Part shown: piece by piece, positions 50,393 to 58,461 of the stretch
Numbering within the stretch: position 1 is the first letter of the stretch
Layout: every line of letters starts with the position of its first letter
Assembly (NCBI RefSeq): GCF_006716445.1
Contig: NZ_VFPA01000005.1
Location: 558,001 to 622,000, forward strand
DNA: 64,000 nucleotides
Reading direction: 5' to 3'
From: Pseudonocardia kunmingensis
Lineage (GTDB): Bacteria; Actinomycetota; Actinomycetes; Mycobacteriales; Pseudonocardiaceae
Made by a program: the position numbers and the translations under genes
Notes under the pieces: generated by a model
Told to the model about the DNA's origin: nothing
Seen by the model: only the letters and a program-made list of their open reading frames with translations
The model's database searches: none

Positions 50393-51570
50393 GCTACCCC
50401 GTCGACGAGGATGCCGTCGTCGCGCTGACCCGCGACCTGGTGCGGCTGCGCACGGTGAACGAGGACGGCGCGCGGGAGGCGCCCGCCGCGGCGCTGGTGG
50501 CCGAGACGATGCGCTCCTTCGGCTGGGAGCCGCAGTTGAGCGAGGTGGCGCCGGGGCGACCGAACGTCGTCGCGGTCGTCGAGGGCGGCGGCGGGCCCGG
50601 GCGCACCCTGGCGTTCGAGGGCCACACCGACGTCGTCACCGAGGGCGACCCGGACCGCTGGAGCGTCGACCCCTACGGAGGCGAGGTCCGCGACGGGCGC
50701 CTCTACGGCCGCGGCGCCGCGGACATGAAGTCCGGGGTGGCGGCCATGCTGCACGGCGTGCGCGCACTGCAGGCCGCGGGCCCCTTCCCCGGCCGGGTGC
50801 TCGTGTGCGCGCTCGTCGACGAGGAGGGGATGATGCTCGGCGCGAAGCACTTCGCGGGCACCGCGCTCGCCCGCGGCGTCGACGGCGCCATCATCTGCGA
50901 GCCCGAGGAGGGCGAGATCTGCACGTCGGCCAAGGGCGCCGTGCGGATCAGGATCGACCTCCACGGCGCGATGGCGCACGGCGCGATGCCCCAGCACGGC
51001 CGCAACCCGCTGCCTGCGCTCGGGCGGCTGCTCGTGGCGCTCGCCGACCTGCAGGAACGGCTGCAGGCGACGCACCCGGCGCACGAGCACCTCGGCGCGG
51101 TGTACGTGACGCCGACCGTGAGCGCCGCCGGCTCGCTCGACCAGATCAACGTCATCCCCGGGCGGGCCACCGTTGCGGTCGACGTGCGCACGATCCCCGG
51201 GGTCGACCACGCCGCGCTCGTGGCGCGGGTCCGCGAGCTGGCGGCCGAGGCCGGCGCGCGGGACGGCGTGACGGCCGAGGCGCGGGTCGTCGACGACCGC
51301 CCGTGCGTCGAGATCGCGCACACCCATCCGCTGGTGACCGCGCTCGCCTGCGCCCACGAGGCCGTGCTCGGGGAACCGGCGCGCTACGGCGGGGTGCCCG
51401 GCGCCACCGACGGCACGATCCTCACCCGCGACGCCGGCATCCCCACCGTCGTCTACGGCCCGGGCGGCAAGTGGATCGCCCACCAGGTCGACGAGTTCGT
51501 GGAGGTGGCCGACATCGTGCGCTGCGCGCACGTCTACGCGCAGGCCGCCGCCCGCTTCCTGCAGCCGTGA
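50389..51570 (+). CDS. M20-family metallo-amidohydrolase (ArgE/DapE-like)
   Basis: A 393-residue di-zinc deacylase of the acetylornithine deacetylase/succinyl-diaminopimelate desuccinylase group. Metal and catalytic motifs are FEGHTDVV (His and the downstream Asp), GRGAADMKSG, the base in VCALVDEEGMMLG, and the later CEPEEGE; the closing histidine is in GGKWIAHQVDEF. GTG 50389 overlaps the ATPase stop. As the last gene of the importer operon it probably cleaves the imported N-acyl or peptide substrate in the cytoplasm. Confidence 0.92.
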   Translation: MSYPVDEDAVVALTRDLVRLRTVNEDGAREAPAAALVAETMRSFGWEPQLSEVAPGRPNVVAVVEGGGGPGRTLAFEGHTDVVTEGDPDRWSVDPYGGEVRDGRLYGRGAADMKSGVAAMLHGVRALQAAGPFPGRVLVCALVDEEGMMLGAKHFAGTALARGVDGAIICEPEEGEICTSAKGAVRIRIDLHGAMAHGAMPQHGRNPLPALGRLLVALADLQERLQATHPAHEHLGAVYVTPTVSAAGSLDQINVIPGRATVAVDVRTIPGVDHAALVARVRELAAEAGARDGVTAEARVVDDRPCVEIAHTHPLVTALACAHEAVLGEPARYGGVPGATDGTILTRDAGIPTVVYGPGGKWIAHQVDEFVEVADIVRCAHVYAQAAARFLQP

Positions 51571-51577
51571 CTCCCCC

Positions 51578-51608
51578 GCACCCCTCGCACCCCTCGCACC
51601 CCTCGCAC
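51578..51608. repeat. 9-bp tandem repeat
   Basis: Four near-perfect copies of CACCCCTCG follow the stop of the M20 gene and lead directly into the hairpin element at 51604. Confidence 0.6.
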
Positions 51609-51666
51609 CTTGGAGCCGTACTGCTGTTCTCCGCGCCCCAGAACACCCGTATGGCTCCAAGGTGCG
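51604..51666. terminator. Dispersed hairpin element, copy B
   Basis: Arms 51604-51630 and 51640-51666 match at 24 of 27 positions with a nine-base loop. The first 38 bases match the element at 12512 at 32 positions. It ends the peptide-importer operon, and its right arm contains the first possible start codon (GTG 51662) of the next frame. Confidence 0.75.
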
Positions 51667-51985
51667 TGGCGTGGTGAGGCCGGCGCAGGCCCTCGTCGTC
51701 GTCGACGTGCAGCGGGGGTTCCTGCTCACCGCGCACGGCGTCACCCGGCTCGCGGTGTGCGGGGTGCTGTCGGAGTTCTGCGTGAGCGCCGCCGCCCGCG
51801 GCGCCCTGGAGCGCGGGTTCGGCGTCGTCCTGCCGCACGACGCGCACGCGACCTACGACGTGCCGGCCGGCCCGGGCAGCCCGGGAGTCCCCGCCGAGCT
51901 GGCCTCCCGCGCCGCGGAGTGGGCACTGGGCGACGAGATCGAGATCGTGGCCGCGGCCGCGGACGTCGCGTTCGCGCAACCGTGA
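51662..51985 (+). pseudogene. Internally deleted isochorismatase-family cysteine hydrolase
   Basis: A 107-residue frame that keeps the two ends of an isochorismatase-fold hydrolase. The start has ALVVVDVQRGF with the catalytic Asp, and the second half has VTRLAVCGVLSEFCVSAAAR with the nucleophile Cys, then DAHATYD. The roughly 70-80 residues that normally lie between, including the catalytic lysine, are missing and the two parts are joined in frame. It cannot form the usual active site and is probably a decayed gene. The first GTG is in the arm of a hairpin; GTG 51671 or 51674 would serve equally. Confidence 0.7.
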
Positions 51986-52061
51986 TCTCGAGTATCGGGT
52001 CCTCATTGCTGCCGCCACAGCCATGGGCGACCGATACTGCGGATCTTGCCCCGAGCGCCGA

Positions 52062-53501
52062 TCAGTCGCCCAGCTCGCGGCGCCGCCGGGTCACGTACGC
52101 CTCCAGCTCCTCGCGGACCGCGTCGTCCAGGGGCGGGGGCTCGTACTCCTCGATCTTCTTCCGGGCCACCTCCGCGGCGCGGACCGCCGCGTCCTTCGCC
52201 CCGCCGCGCATCCAGCGGTCGTAGTTGTCCGAGCTGGACAGGAACGGGCGGTAGAAGCAGGTGCGGAAGCGCTCCATGGTGTGCGCGGCGCCGAGGAAGT
52301 GGCCGCCGTGGCGGACCTCGTCGTGCGCGTCGAACGCGAGCGCCGCCTCGTCGATCTCCAGGGGCCGGAACTCGTGCTGCAACATCTCCAGCACCTGCAC
52401 GTCGAGCACGTACTTCTCGTAGGAGGCCACGAGGCCGCCCTCCAGCCAGCCCGCCGTGTGCATCACCCAGTTGATCCCCGCGAGGAAGGTGGGGAGCATC
52501 GTCATGAGGCTCTCGTAGCCGGCCTGCGCGTCGGGGGTCTGGCTGGAGGTCAGCCCGCCACCGGAACGCACCGGCAGCCCGAACCTGCGGGCGATCTGAC
52601 CGGTGCAGAGCAACCCGATACCCGATTCCGGGGTGCCGAAACACGGCGACCCGGACTGCATGTCGATGTTGGACAGGAACGAACCGAAGATCACCGGTGC
52701 CCCGGGCCTGATCAATTGCGAGAGCGCGATGCCGGTGAGCGCCTCGGCCATCTGCTGCGCCAGCGTCGCGGGAATGGACACCGGGGACATCGCGCCCATG
52801 AGCAGGAACGGGGTGAGCACCACCGGCTGGTTGGCGCCGGAGTACTCGAACTGCGCCTCCAGCATCCGGTCGTCCCACCGCAGCGGTGAGTTGCAGTTGA
52901 TCAGGGAGATGGTGGCGGGCGTGGCCTCGATCGCCTCGCGGCCACCGAAGAGGATCTCGGTCATCGCGAGGGTGTCGCGGGCGTTCACCCCCGACACGAC
53001 GTTGCCCATGTAGATCTTGTCGGTGAGCGTCTGCAGGGCGAGGGTCATGTCCAGGTGCCGCGAGTCCAGCGGCGCGTCCTCCGGCTCGCACACCACCCCA
53101 CCTGCGGAGTCGATGGCCGGGAAGCTCTGCGCGAGCTTCGCGAAGTTGCCGAAGTCGGCCAGCGTGGCGTCGCGGCGGACGTCGCCCTCGCGCACGAACG
53201 GAGGCCCGTAGACGCTGCCGAAGACCATGGCGTCGTCGCCGATGCGCACCGAGTGGGCCGGGTTGCGGGCCTGCACGTCGAACGCGCGCGGCGCCTTCGC
53301 CACCTGCTCGAGCAGGAACTCCGGATCGAACCGCACGCACTGCTCCTCGACCTTCTGCCCGGCCTGGCGGAAGAGTTCCAGTGCGCGGTCGGAGAGGAAC
53401 TCGACGCCGATCTCCTCGACGATCCGGCGCCATCCGCGGTCGAGGGTGGCCATGGCGTCCTCGGAAAGGATCTCGTATCGGGGCATGGCGTTGCGGAACA
53501 T
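52062..53501 (-). CDS. MttB-family trimethylamine/quaternary-amine:corrinoid methyltransferase (no pyrrolysine)
   Basis: A 479-residue member of the trimethylamine methyltransferase (MttB) superfamily. Blocks such as VFGSVYGPPFVREGDVRRDATLADF, SGANQPVVLTPFLLMGAMSPVSIPATLAQQ and SSQTPDAQAGYESLMTMLPTFLAG are typical. The frame is complete with no in-frame TAG where the archaeal enzyme has pyrrolysine, so it belongs with the MtgB-like group that demethylates glycine betaine, proline betaine, carnitine or related compounds. ATG 53501 follows GGGAGG. It would move a methyl group to the corrinoid protein encoded divergently at 54429. The substrate cannot be told from sequence. Confidence 0.9.
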   Translation of the reverse strand: MFRNAMPRYEILSEDAMATLDRGWRRIVEEIGVEFLSDRALELFRQAGQKVEEQCVRFDPEFLLEQVAKAPRAFDVQARNPAHSVRIGDDAMVFGSVYGPPFVREGDVRRDATLADFGNFAKLAQSFPAIDSAGGVVCEPEDAPLDSRHLDMTLALQTLTDKIYMGNVVSGVNARDTLAMTEILFGGREAIEATPATISLINCNSPLRWDDRMLEAQFEYSGANQPVVLTPFLLMGAMSPVSIPATLAQQMAEALTGIALSQLIRPGAPVIFGSFLSNIDMQSGSPCFGTPESGIGLLCTGQIARRFGLPVRSGGGLTSSQTPDAQAGYESLMTMLPTFLAGINWVMHTAGWLEGGLVASYEKYVLDVQVLEMLQHEFRPLEIDEAALAFDAHDEVRHGGHFLGAAHTMERFRTCFYRPFLSSSDNYDRWMRGGAKDAAVRAAEVARKKIEEYEPPPLDDAVREELEAYVTRRRRELGD

Positions 53502-53594
53502 GCGGGCCTCCCTGCGACAGGTCGGTCCCGCGGCCGACCCGGAAAGCGGAACTTGACGAGGACCGGTGCCGGTTGGATCCTAACGGCACTCGTG

Positions 53595-53620
53595 GGAACA
53601 ACGGTTCCATAACGTGGAAC
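53595..53620. promoter_or_regulatory. IclR operator candidate with alternating half-sites
   Basis: GGAAC (53595-53599), GTTCC (53604-53608) and GGAAC (53616-53620) form two overlapping palindromes; the second extends to GTTCCATAACGTGGAAC. They lie between the divergent mttB-like and iclR genes and fit a site that controls both. Confidence 0.6.
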
Positions 53621-53643
53621 TCTTTTCGGGAACGGGTCCGCGG

Positions 53644-54432
53644 ATGCCGATTCAGGTGAGCACGACCCCACTGGGCAGCCAGGCCGTCGACCGGGCGTGC
53701 GCGCTGCTCGCGCTCGTCGTCGAGTCCGGGGGGCCGCGCACGTTCACCTCGCTCGTCGACGAGCTCGGGCTGGCGAAGTCGACCACCTCGCGGCTGCTGC
53801 AGGCGCTCGAGCGCAGCAGGCTGCTGCAGCGCGACCACAGCGGCGCGTTCCGGCCCGGCGCGCTGTTCTCGACCTACGCCGCGCGCCCGAGCGCGCTGAC
53901 CGACCTCGTCGAGCTCGCCCGTCCCACCCTGGAGCGGATCGGCGAGCTCACGCAGGAGTCGGTCAACCTGAGCGTGCCGAGGGGCCGCGAGGTCGTGCAG
54001 GTCGCGCAGGTCGACAGCCGCTACCTGCTGGGTTCCACCAACTGGGTCGGCGTCGACGTGCCGGCCCACTGCACGGCTCTGGGCAAGGTGCTCTACGCCT
54101 TCGGTGCGCTCCCGCCACCGCCCGGGCCGCTGGAGCGCCCCACGCCGAGCTCCCCCACCGACCACGCGGAGCTCGACCGCACGCTCGCCGAGGTCCGCAG
54201 GCGCGGGTGGGCGGTCTCGCTCGACGAGCTCGAGGTGGGGCTGGGTGCCGTCGCCGGCCCGGTCCGCGGCGTCGACGGCGCCGTCGTCGCGGCCGTCTCG
54301 GTCTCCGGTCCCACCACCCGGATCAACGACCACGGGATCTCCCGGCTCGGGGAGCTCCTGGTCAGCGAGCTGCGCGGGCTGTCCGCGCAGCTCGGCCACC
54401 ACCTGGGTCCCCCGAGGAAGGAAGCGATATGA
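53644..54432 (+). CDS. IclR-family transcriptional regulator
   Basis: A 262-residue IclR-type regulator with an N-terminal winged helix (VDELGLAKSTTSRLLQALERSRLL) and a C-terminal GAF-like effector domain (STNWVGVDVPAHCTALGKVLYAF, with the typical CTALGK). I use ATG 53644; a GTG at 53614 is in frame but lies within the palindromic operator candidate. It overlaps the corrinoid-protein gene by ATGA and is divergent from the mttB-like gene, so it most likely controls the whole methyl-transfer module in response to the methylated substrate. Confidence 0.88.
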   Translation: MPIQVSTTPLGSQAVDRACALLALVVESGGPRTFTSLVDELGLAKSTTSRLLQALERSRLLQRDHSGAFRPGALFSTYAARPSALTDLVELARPTLERIGELTQESVNLSVPRGREVVQVAQVDSRYLLGSTNWVGVDVPAHCTALGKVLYAFGALPPPPGPLERPTPSSPTDHAELDRTLAEVRRRGWAVSLDELEVGLGAVAGPVRGVDGAVVAAVSVSGPTTRINDHGISRLGELLVSELRGLSAQLGHHLGPPRKEAI

Positions 54433-55094
54433 CCGACGAGGAGATCCTCCGGGCGCTGTACGACGAGACGCTCGTCGGCAACGGACCGCGCGTGCTCGAG
54501 CTGACCCACGCCGGGCTCGACCAGGGCATGACCCCGGAGACGATGCTGTTCGACGCGCTCATCCCGTCGCTCGAGGAGGTCGGCGCCCGGTTCGAGCGCG
54601 GCGACTTCTTCGTGCCCGAGATGCTGGTCGCGGGGCGGGCGATGGCGGGCGCGCTGGACCTGCTGCGCCCCCTGCTCGCCGAGACCGGCGCCCAGACCGT
54701 CGGCACCTTCCTGATGAGCACGGTGAAGGGCGACGTCCACGACATCGGCAAGAACCTGGTCAACATCATGCTGGAGGGCGCGGGCTTCCACGTGATCGAC
54801 CTCGGCGTGCAGGTCTCGCCGGAGAAGATGATCGCCGGGGTCCTGGAGCACAAGCCCGACATCGTCGGCTTCTCGGCGTTCCTCACCACCACGATGCCGA
54901 TGTTCAAGGCCAACATCAACGCACTGCAGAAGGCGGGCCTGCGCGAGTCGGTGATCGTCATGGTCGGCGGGGCACCGGTCACCCAGGAGTACGCCGACGC
55001 CGTCGGCGCCGACGGGTACGCGGCCGACGCGTCCACCGCCGTGCGCCGCGCCAAGGAGCTGCTCGCCCGCAAGCGCACCGCGGTCGGGGTGTAG
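54429..55094 (+). CDS. Corrinoid (cobalamin-binding) methyl-carrier protein
   Basis: A 221-residue methyl carrier of the MtbC/MttC/MtgC type. Residues 1-85 form the helical cap, and the Rossmann-like B12 domain has D102-x-H104-x-x-G107 in KGDVHDIGKN, where His104 is the lower cobalt ligand. Further on it has FSAFLTTTM and GGAPVTQEYADAVGADGYA. It accepts the methyl group from the MttB-like enzyme and passes it to tetrahydrofolate through the next gene product. It overlaps the iclR stop and is followed four bases later by the methyltransferase. Confidence 0.94.
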   Translation: MTDEEILRALYDETLVGNGPRVLELTHAGLDQGMTPETMLFDALIPSLEEVGARFERGDFFVPEMLVAGRAMAGALDLLRPLLAETGAQTVGTFLMSTVKGDVHDIGKNLVNIMLEGAGFHVIDLGVQVSPEKMIAGVLEHKPDIVGFSAFLTTTMPMFKANINALQKAGLRESVIVMVGGAPVTQEYADAVGADGYAADASTAVRRAKELLARKRTAVGV

Positions 55095-55097
55095 CCC

Positions 55098-55955
55098 GTG
55101 CACACGACGGTCAGCTCCGCCACGCGCGAGGTCGTCATCGGCCCCGACCGGCCGTTCTGCCTCATCGGCGAGCGGATCAACCCCACCGGTCGCAAGCTCT
55201 TCGCCGAGAAGCTGCGCGCGGGCGACCTCTCCCGGATCGCGGTGGACGTCGAGCAGCAGGTGGCGGGCGGCGCCACGATGCTCGACGTCAACATGGGGGT
55301 GCCGCTGGGCGACGAGGCCGAGCTGCTCGCGGCGGCCGTCACGATGATCCAGGACCTCACCGACCTGCCGCTGTGCATCGACTCGTCGGTGGTGGAGGCC
55401 CTCGACGCGGGGCTGCGGGCCTACCGCGGCAAGGCCCTGGTCAACTCCGTCACCGGGGAGCGGGAGCGGCTCGACGCGATCCTGCCGCTGGTCAAGGAGC
55501 ACGGGGCCGCGGTGATCGCGCTGCCCAACGAGGAGGACGAGATCCCCGACGACCCGCGCAAGCGGCTCGAGATCACCCGCAAGATCGTCGACGTCGCCGT
55601 GGACGAGTACGGCATCGCGCTCTCCGACATCCTGATCGACCCGCTCGCCATGCCGATCGGCGCGGACTCCACGCTCGTCACCAAGACCCTCGACACGATC
55701 GCGCTGATCCGCGCCGAGTTCGGGCTGAACATGACGCTCGGCGCGTCCAACGTCTCGTTCGGCATGCCCGGCCGGCCCGCGCTCGGCGCGGCGTTCCTGC
55801 CGATGGCGATGCGCTGCGGGCTCACCAGCGCGGTGATGGACGTGCGCACCCCGCAGATCGTGGAGGCCGTCAAGGCCGCCGACCTGCTGCTGGGCAACGA
55901 CGAGTGGGGCGCCGCCTGGATCGCGGCCTACCGGGCCCAGCAGCAGGCGTCATGA
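55098..55955 (+). CDS. Methyltetrahydrofolate:corrinoid methyltransferase (pterin-binding)
   Basis: A 285-residue TIM-barrel enzyme of the dihydropteroate synthase/AcsE/MtgA group. Pterin-site motifs are IGERINPTGRK (23-33), MLDVNMG with Asp63 and Asn65, CIDSSVVEAL and GASNVSFGMPGR. It moves a methyl group from the corrinoid protein to tetrahydrofolate, placing it in one-carbon metabolism. Start ATG 55098 is four bases after the corrinoid-protein gene and its stop overlaps the RACo start. Confidence 0.93.
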   Translation: MHTTVSSATREVVIGPDRPFCLIGERINPTGRKLFAEKLRAGDLSRIAVDVEQQVAGGATMLDVNMGVPLGDEAELLAAAVTMIQDLTDLPLCIDSSVVEALDAGLRAYRGKALVNSVTGERERLDAILPLVKEHGAAVIALPNEEDEIPDDPRKRLEITRKIVDVAVDEYGIALSDILIDPLAMPIGADSTLVTKTLDTIALIRAEFGLNMTLGASNVSFGMPGRPALGAAFLPMAMRCGLTSAVMDVRTPQIVEAVKAADLLLGNDEWGAAWIAAYRAQQQAS

Positions 55956-57775
55956 GCGCCGACCGGATCCGCATCTCCTACACCGTCGAGGGCGGGCAGG
56001 ACCGGGACGTGCGGGTCCCCTCCGGGGTCAGCCTGTTCGACGCCGCGAGCTGGAACGGCGTCGCGATCGACTCCACCTGCGGCGGGCACGGCACCTGTCG
56101 CAAGTGCAAGGTCCGGGTCACCGGGGGGCAGGTGCCGGTCTCGCGGCTGGACCCCCGCGCGTTCGGCCCCGAGGAGCTGGCCGCGGGCTGGCGGCTCGCC
56201 TGCCGCGCCGCCGCCACCGGGGACGTGCAGGTGACGGTCCCGCCGCTGGTCACGCGGCCGAAGGCGGCGACGGTCGGCGTCGGGCGCCAGGTCATCCTGC
56301 GGCCCGCCGTGCAGAAGCGCTGCGTGCGGCTGCCCGAGCCGACCCTGGCCGACCAGCGCACCGACCTCGAGCGGCTGCGCGCCGCGCTCGACGACCTCGA
56401 CCCGGCCGTCGACCTGCACGCCCTGCGCAGCCTGCCGCGCGCCCTGCGGGCGGGGGACTTCGAGGTCACCGCCGTGGTCGTCGACGACGTGCTGGTCGAC
56501 GTCGAGCCCGGCGACACCACCGGCCGGGTGTTCGGCATCGCGTTCGACCTCGGCACGACCACCGTCGTGGCCACGCTGCTGGACCTCACCACGGCCACCC
56601 CCGCCGCCGTCGGGTCCATGCTCAACCCGCAGCAGCCCCTCGGCGGCGACGTGATCACGCGGATCAGCGCGACCATGCTCGACACCGGCGCGCTCGACCG
56701 GCTCACGGCGCACGCCCGCACCGCCCTCGACGGCCTCGCGCACGAGGTCTGCGCCCAGGCCGAGGTCGCGCCGACCGACGTCTACGAGATCGCGCTCGCC
56801 GGCAACGCGACGATGACCGCGCTCGCGCTCGGCATCGACCCCGAGCCCCTCGGGGTGGCGCCGTTCGTCATGTCCACCCGCTCGTTCCCCGGGTTGCGGG
56901 CCGACGACCTGGGCGTGCGCGTGCACCCGGCCGCGCGGGCGTACGTGTTCCCGGCGCTCGGCGCGTACGTCGGCGGCGACATCGTGGCCGGCGCGCTCGC
57001 CTCCGGGATGGACCGCGACAAGCGCGTGCGCCTGTTCGTGGACGTCGGCACCAACTGCGAGATCGTGCTCTCCGACGGTGAGCGGGTGCTGGCCACCGCG
57101 GCGCCCGCCGGCCCGGCGTTCGAGGGGGCGCAGATCCGGTGCGGCATGCGGGCGGCGCCGGGCGCCATCGAGGGCGTCAAGATCAGCGACGACGACGTGG
57201 CGCTGCAGGTGATCGGCGACGTCGCGCCGATCGGGTTGTGCGGCTCCGGGCTCGTCGACGCGGTGGCAGCGCTGCTGCAGGTCGGGCTGCTCGACGCGTC
57301 CGGCCGACTGCTCACGCCCGAGGCCGCCGCCGAGGTCCGGCCGGGGCTAGCGGGGCGGCTGCACAGCGTCGGGGAGGAGCGGGTGTTCGCCCTCGCCCAG
57401 AACGTGTACCTGTCCCAGCGCGACGTCCGCGAGCTGCAGTTCGCGAAGGCCGCGATCGCCACCGGCTGGCGGCTGCTCGCCGCCGAGCTGGGCCTGGACC
57501 CGGGCGACGTCCAGCAGGTGCTGCTCGCCGGCTCGTTCGGCAGCTACCTCTCCCCCACCGCGGCCGTGCGGATCGGGCTGGTGCCGGGCGTCCCGGCGGT
57601 GCGGATCGTGAGCGCCGGGAACGTCGCGGGCGAGGGCGCGAAGATGGCGCTGCTGTCGGTCCGTGAACGCGCCGCGGCCCAGGCCCTCCTGGAGGAGGTG
57701 CGCTACGTCGAGCTCAGCGACCGTCCGGACTTCAACGACCGGTTCATCGACCAGCTGGCCTTCCCCGCCCGCTGA
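55952..57775 (+). CDS. RACo-type corrinoid activation protein (2Fe-2S and ASKHA ATPase)
   Basis: A 607-residue reductive activator of corrinoid proteins. The N-terminal ferredoxin domain holds C43-x5-C49-x2-C52 (TCGGHGTCRKC) and Cys84. From about residue 190 an ASKHA ATPase-like domain follows with GIAFDLGTTTVVATLLDL, FVDVGTNCEIVL, GLCGSGLVDAVAALL and LLAGSFGSYL. Such proteins reduce accidentally oxidised Co(II) back to Co(I) using ATP. Its presence shows the module is built for sustained corrinoid-dependent catalysis. ATG 55952 overlaps the preceding stop. Confidence 0.93.
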   Translation: MSADRIRISYTVEGGQDRDVRVPSGVSLFDAASWNGVAIDSTCGGHGTCRKCKVRVTGGQVPVSRLDPRAFGPEELAAGWRLACRAAATGDVQVTVPPLVTRPKAATVGVGRQVILRPAVQKRCVRLPEPTLADQRTDLERLRAALDDLDPAVDLHALRSLPRALRAGDFEVTAVVVDDVLVDVEPGDTTGRVFGIAFDLGTTTVVATLLDLTTATPAAVGSMLNPQQPLGGDVITRISATMLDTGALDRLTAHARTALDGLAHEVCAQAEVAPTDVYEIALAGNATMTALALGIDPEPLGVAPFVMSTRSFPGLRADDLGVRVHPAARAYVFPALGAYVGGDIVAGALASGMDRDKRVRLFVDVGTNCEIVLSDGERVLATAAPAGPAFEGAQIRCGMRAAPGAIEGVKISDDDVALQVIGDVAPIGLCGSGLVDAVAALLQVGLLDASGRLLTPEAAAEVRPGLAGRLHSVGEERVFALAQNVYLSQRDVRELQFAKAAIATGWRLLAAELGLDPGDVQQVLLAGSFGSYLSPTAAVRIGLVPGVPAVRIVSAGNVAGEGAKMALLSVRERAAAQALLEEVRYVELSDRPDFNDRFIDQLAFPAR

Positions 57776-57832
57776 GTTGCAGCAAAGCCACTTCCACGCA
57801 ACGAGGCGGCAGGAAAGTGGCTTTGCTGCAAC
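57776..57832. repeat. 20-bp inverted repeat between RACo and DUF1638 genes
   Basis: Left arm 57776-57795 (GTTGCAGCAAAGCCACTTCC) pairs with 57812-57832 with one extra base, and the loop is 16 bases. It begins one base after the RACo stop. The only start codon for the next gene (TTG 57777) is in the left arm. Confidence 0.75.
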
Positions 57833-58418
57833 GTCCGGCCGCGTTGCCGTCGTCGCGTGCGGGGCGATCGCCTCCCACGTCTCCGCCGTCGTCGCCCGGC
57901 GCCGGTGGCACGTGACCGTGCATCCGCTGCCACCGCTGCTGCACAACCGGCCGGAGCGGATCGCCGCCGCTGTCGAGGAGCGGGTACTGGCGTTGCGCGG
58001 GACGCACGCGCGCGTCGCCGTCGCCTACGCCGACTGCGGCACCCACGGCGCGCTCGACGAGGTGTGCGCGCGGCTCGACGTGCCGCGCCTGGGCGGGGCC
58101 ACCTGCTACGACGTGTTCGCCGGCGCCGAGCGGATGCGGGAGCTGCTGGATCGCGAGCCCGGCACCTACGTCCTCACCGACTACCTCGCGCTCTCCTTCG
58201 ACCGCTCCGTCGTGCGCGAGCTGGGCATGGACCGCTACCCGCAGCTGCGCGAGGAGTACTTCCGCCACTACCGCCGCGTGGTGTGGCTCGCCCAGCACCC
58301 GCTGCCCCGCGTGCGGGCGGCCGCCGAGGCCGCGGCGGCGTACCTGGCGCTCCCGCTGGAGGTCCTCGACGTGGGCGAGGCCGGGTTGGAGCGCGAGCTG
58401 GAACGGATCATCGGCTGA
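57777..58418 (+). CDS. DUF1638-family protein
   Basis: A protein of up to 213 residues. The family part starts at VAVVACGAIASHV and includes VAVAYADCGTHGALDEVCARL, GATCYDVFAGAERM and VLTDYLALSFDRSVVRELGM. DUF1638 proteins are often encoded with corrinoid methyltransferases, although their role is not known. There is no ATG or GTG near the family start; TTG 57777, in the arm of an inverted repeat, is the best candidate, and it adds about 20 residues made from the hairpin. The hairpin may have displaced the original start, so expression is uncertain. Confidence 0.75.
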   Translation: MQQSHFHATRRQESGFAATSGRVAVVACGAIASHVSAVVARRRWHVTVHPLPPLLHNRPERIAAAVEERVLALRGTHARVAVAYADCGTHGALDEVCARLDVPRLGGATCYDVFAGAERMRELLDREPGTYVLTDYLALSFDRSVVRELGMDRYPQLREEYFRHYRRVVWLAQHPLPRVRAAAEAAAAYLALPLEVLDVGEAGLERELERIIG

Positions 58419-58461
58419 AACGCCGTGCAGGCCCCGGGGACCGTCTGCCAACCTCCCCCGC

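Noticed and set aside
52062..53501. Possible pyrrolysine-containing MttB
   Set aside because: The reading frame is complete at normal length with no in-frame TAG, and no pyl genes are present.
54104..57775. A 1223-codon plus-strand frame ending with the RACo gene
   Set aside because: The part before 55952 overlaps the corrinoid and methyl-THF genes out of frame; family homology starts at ATG 55952.
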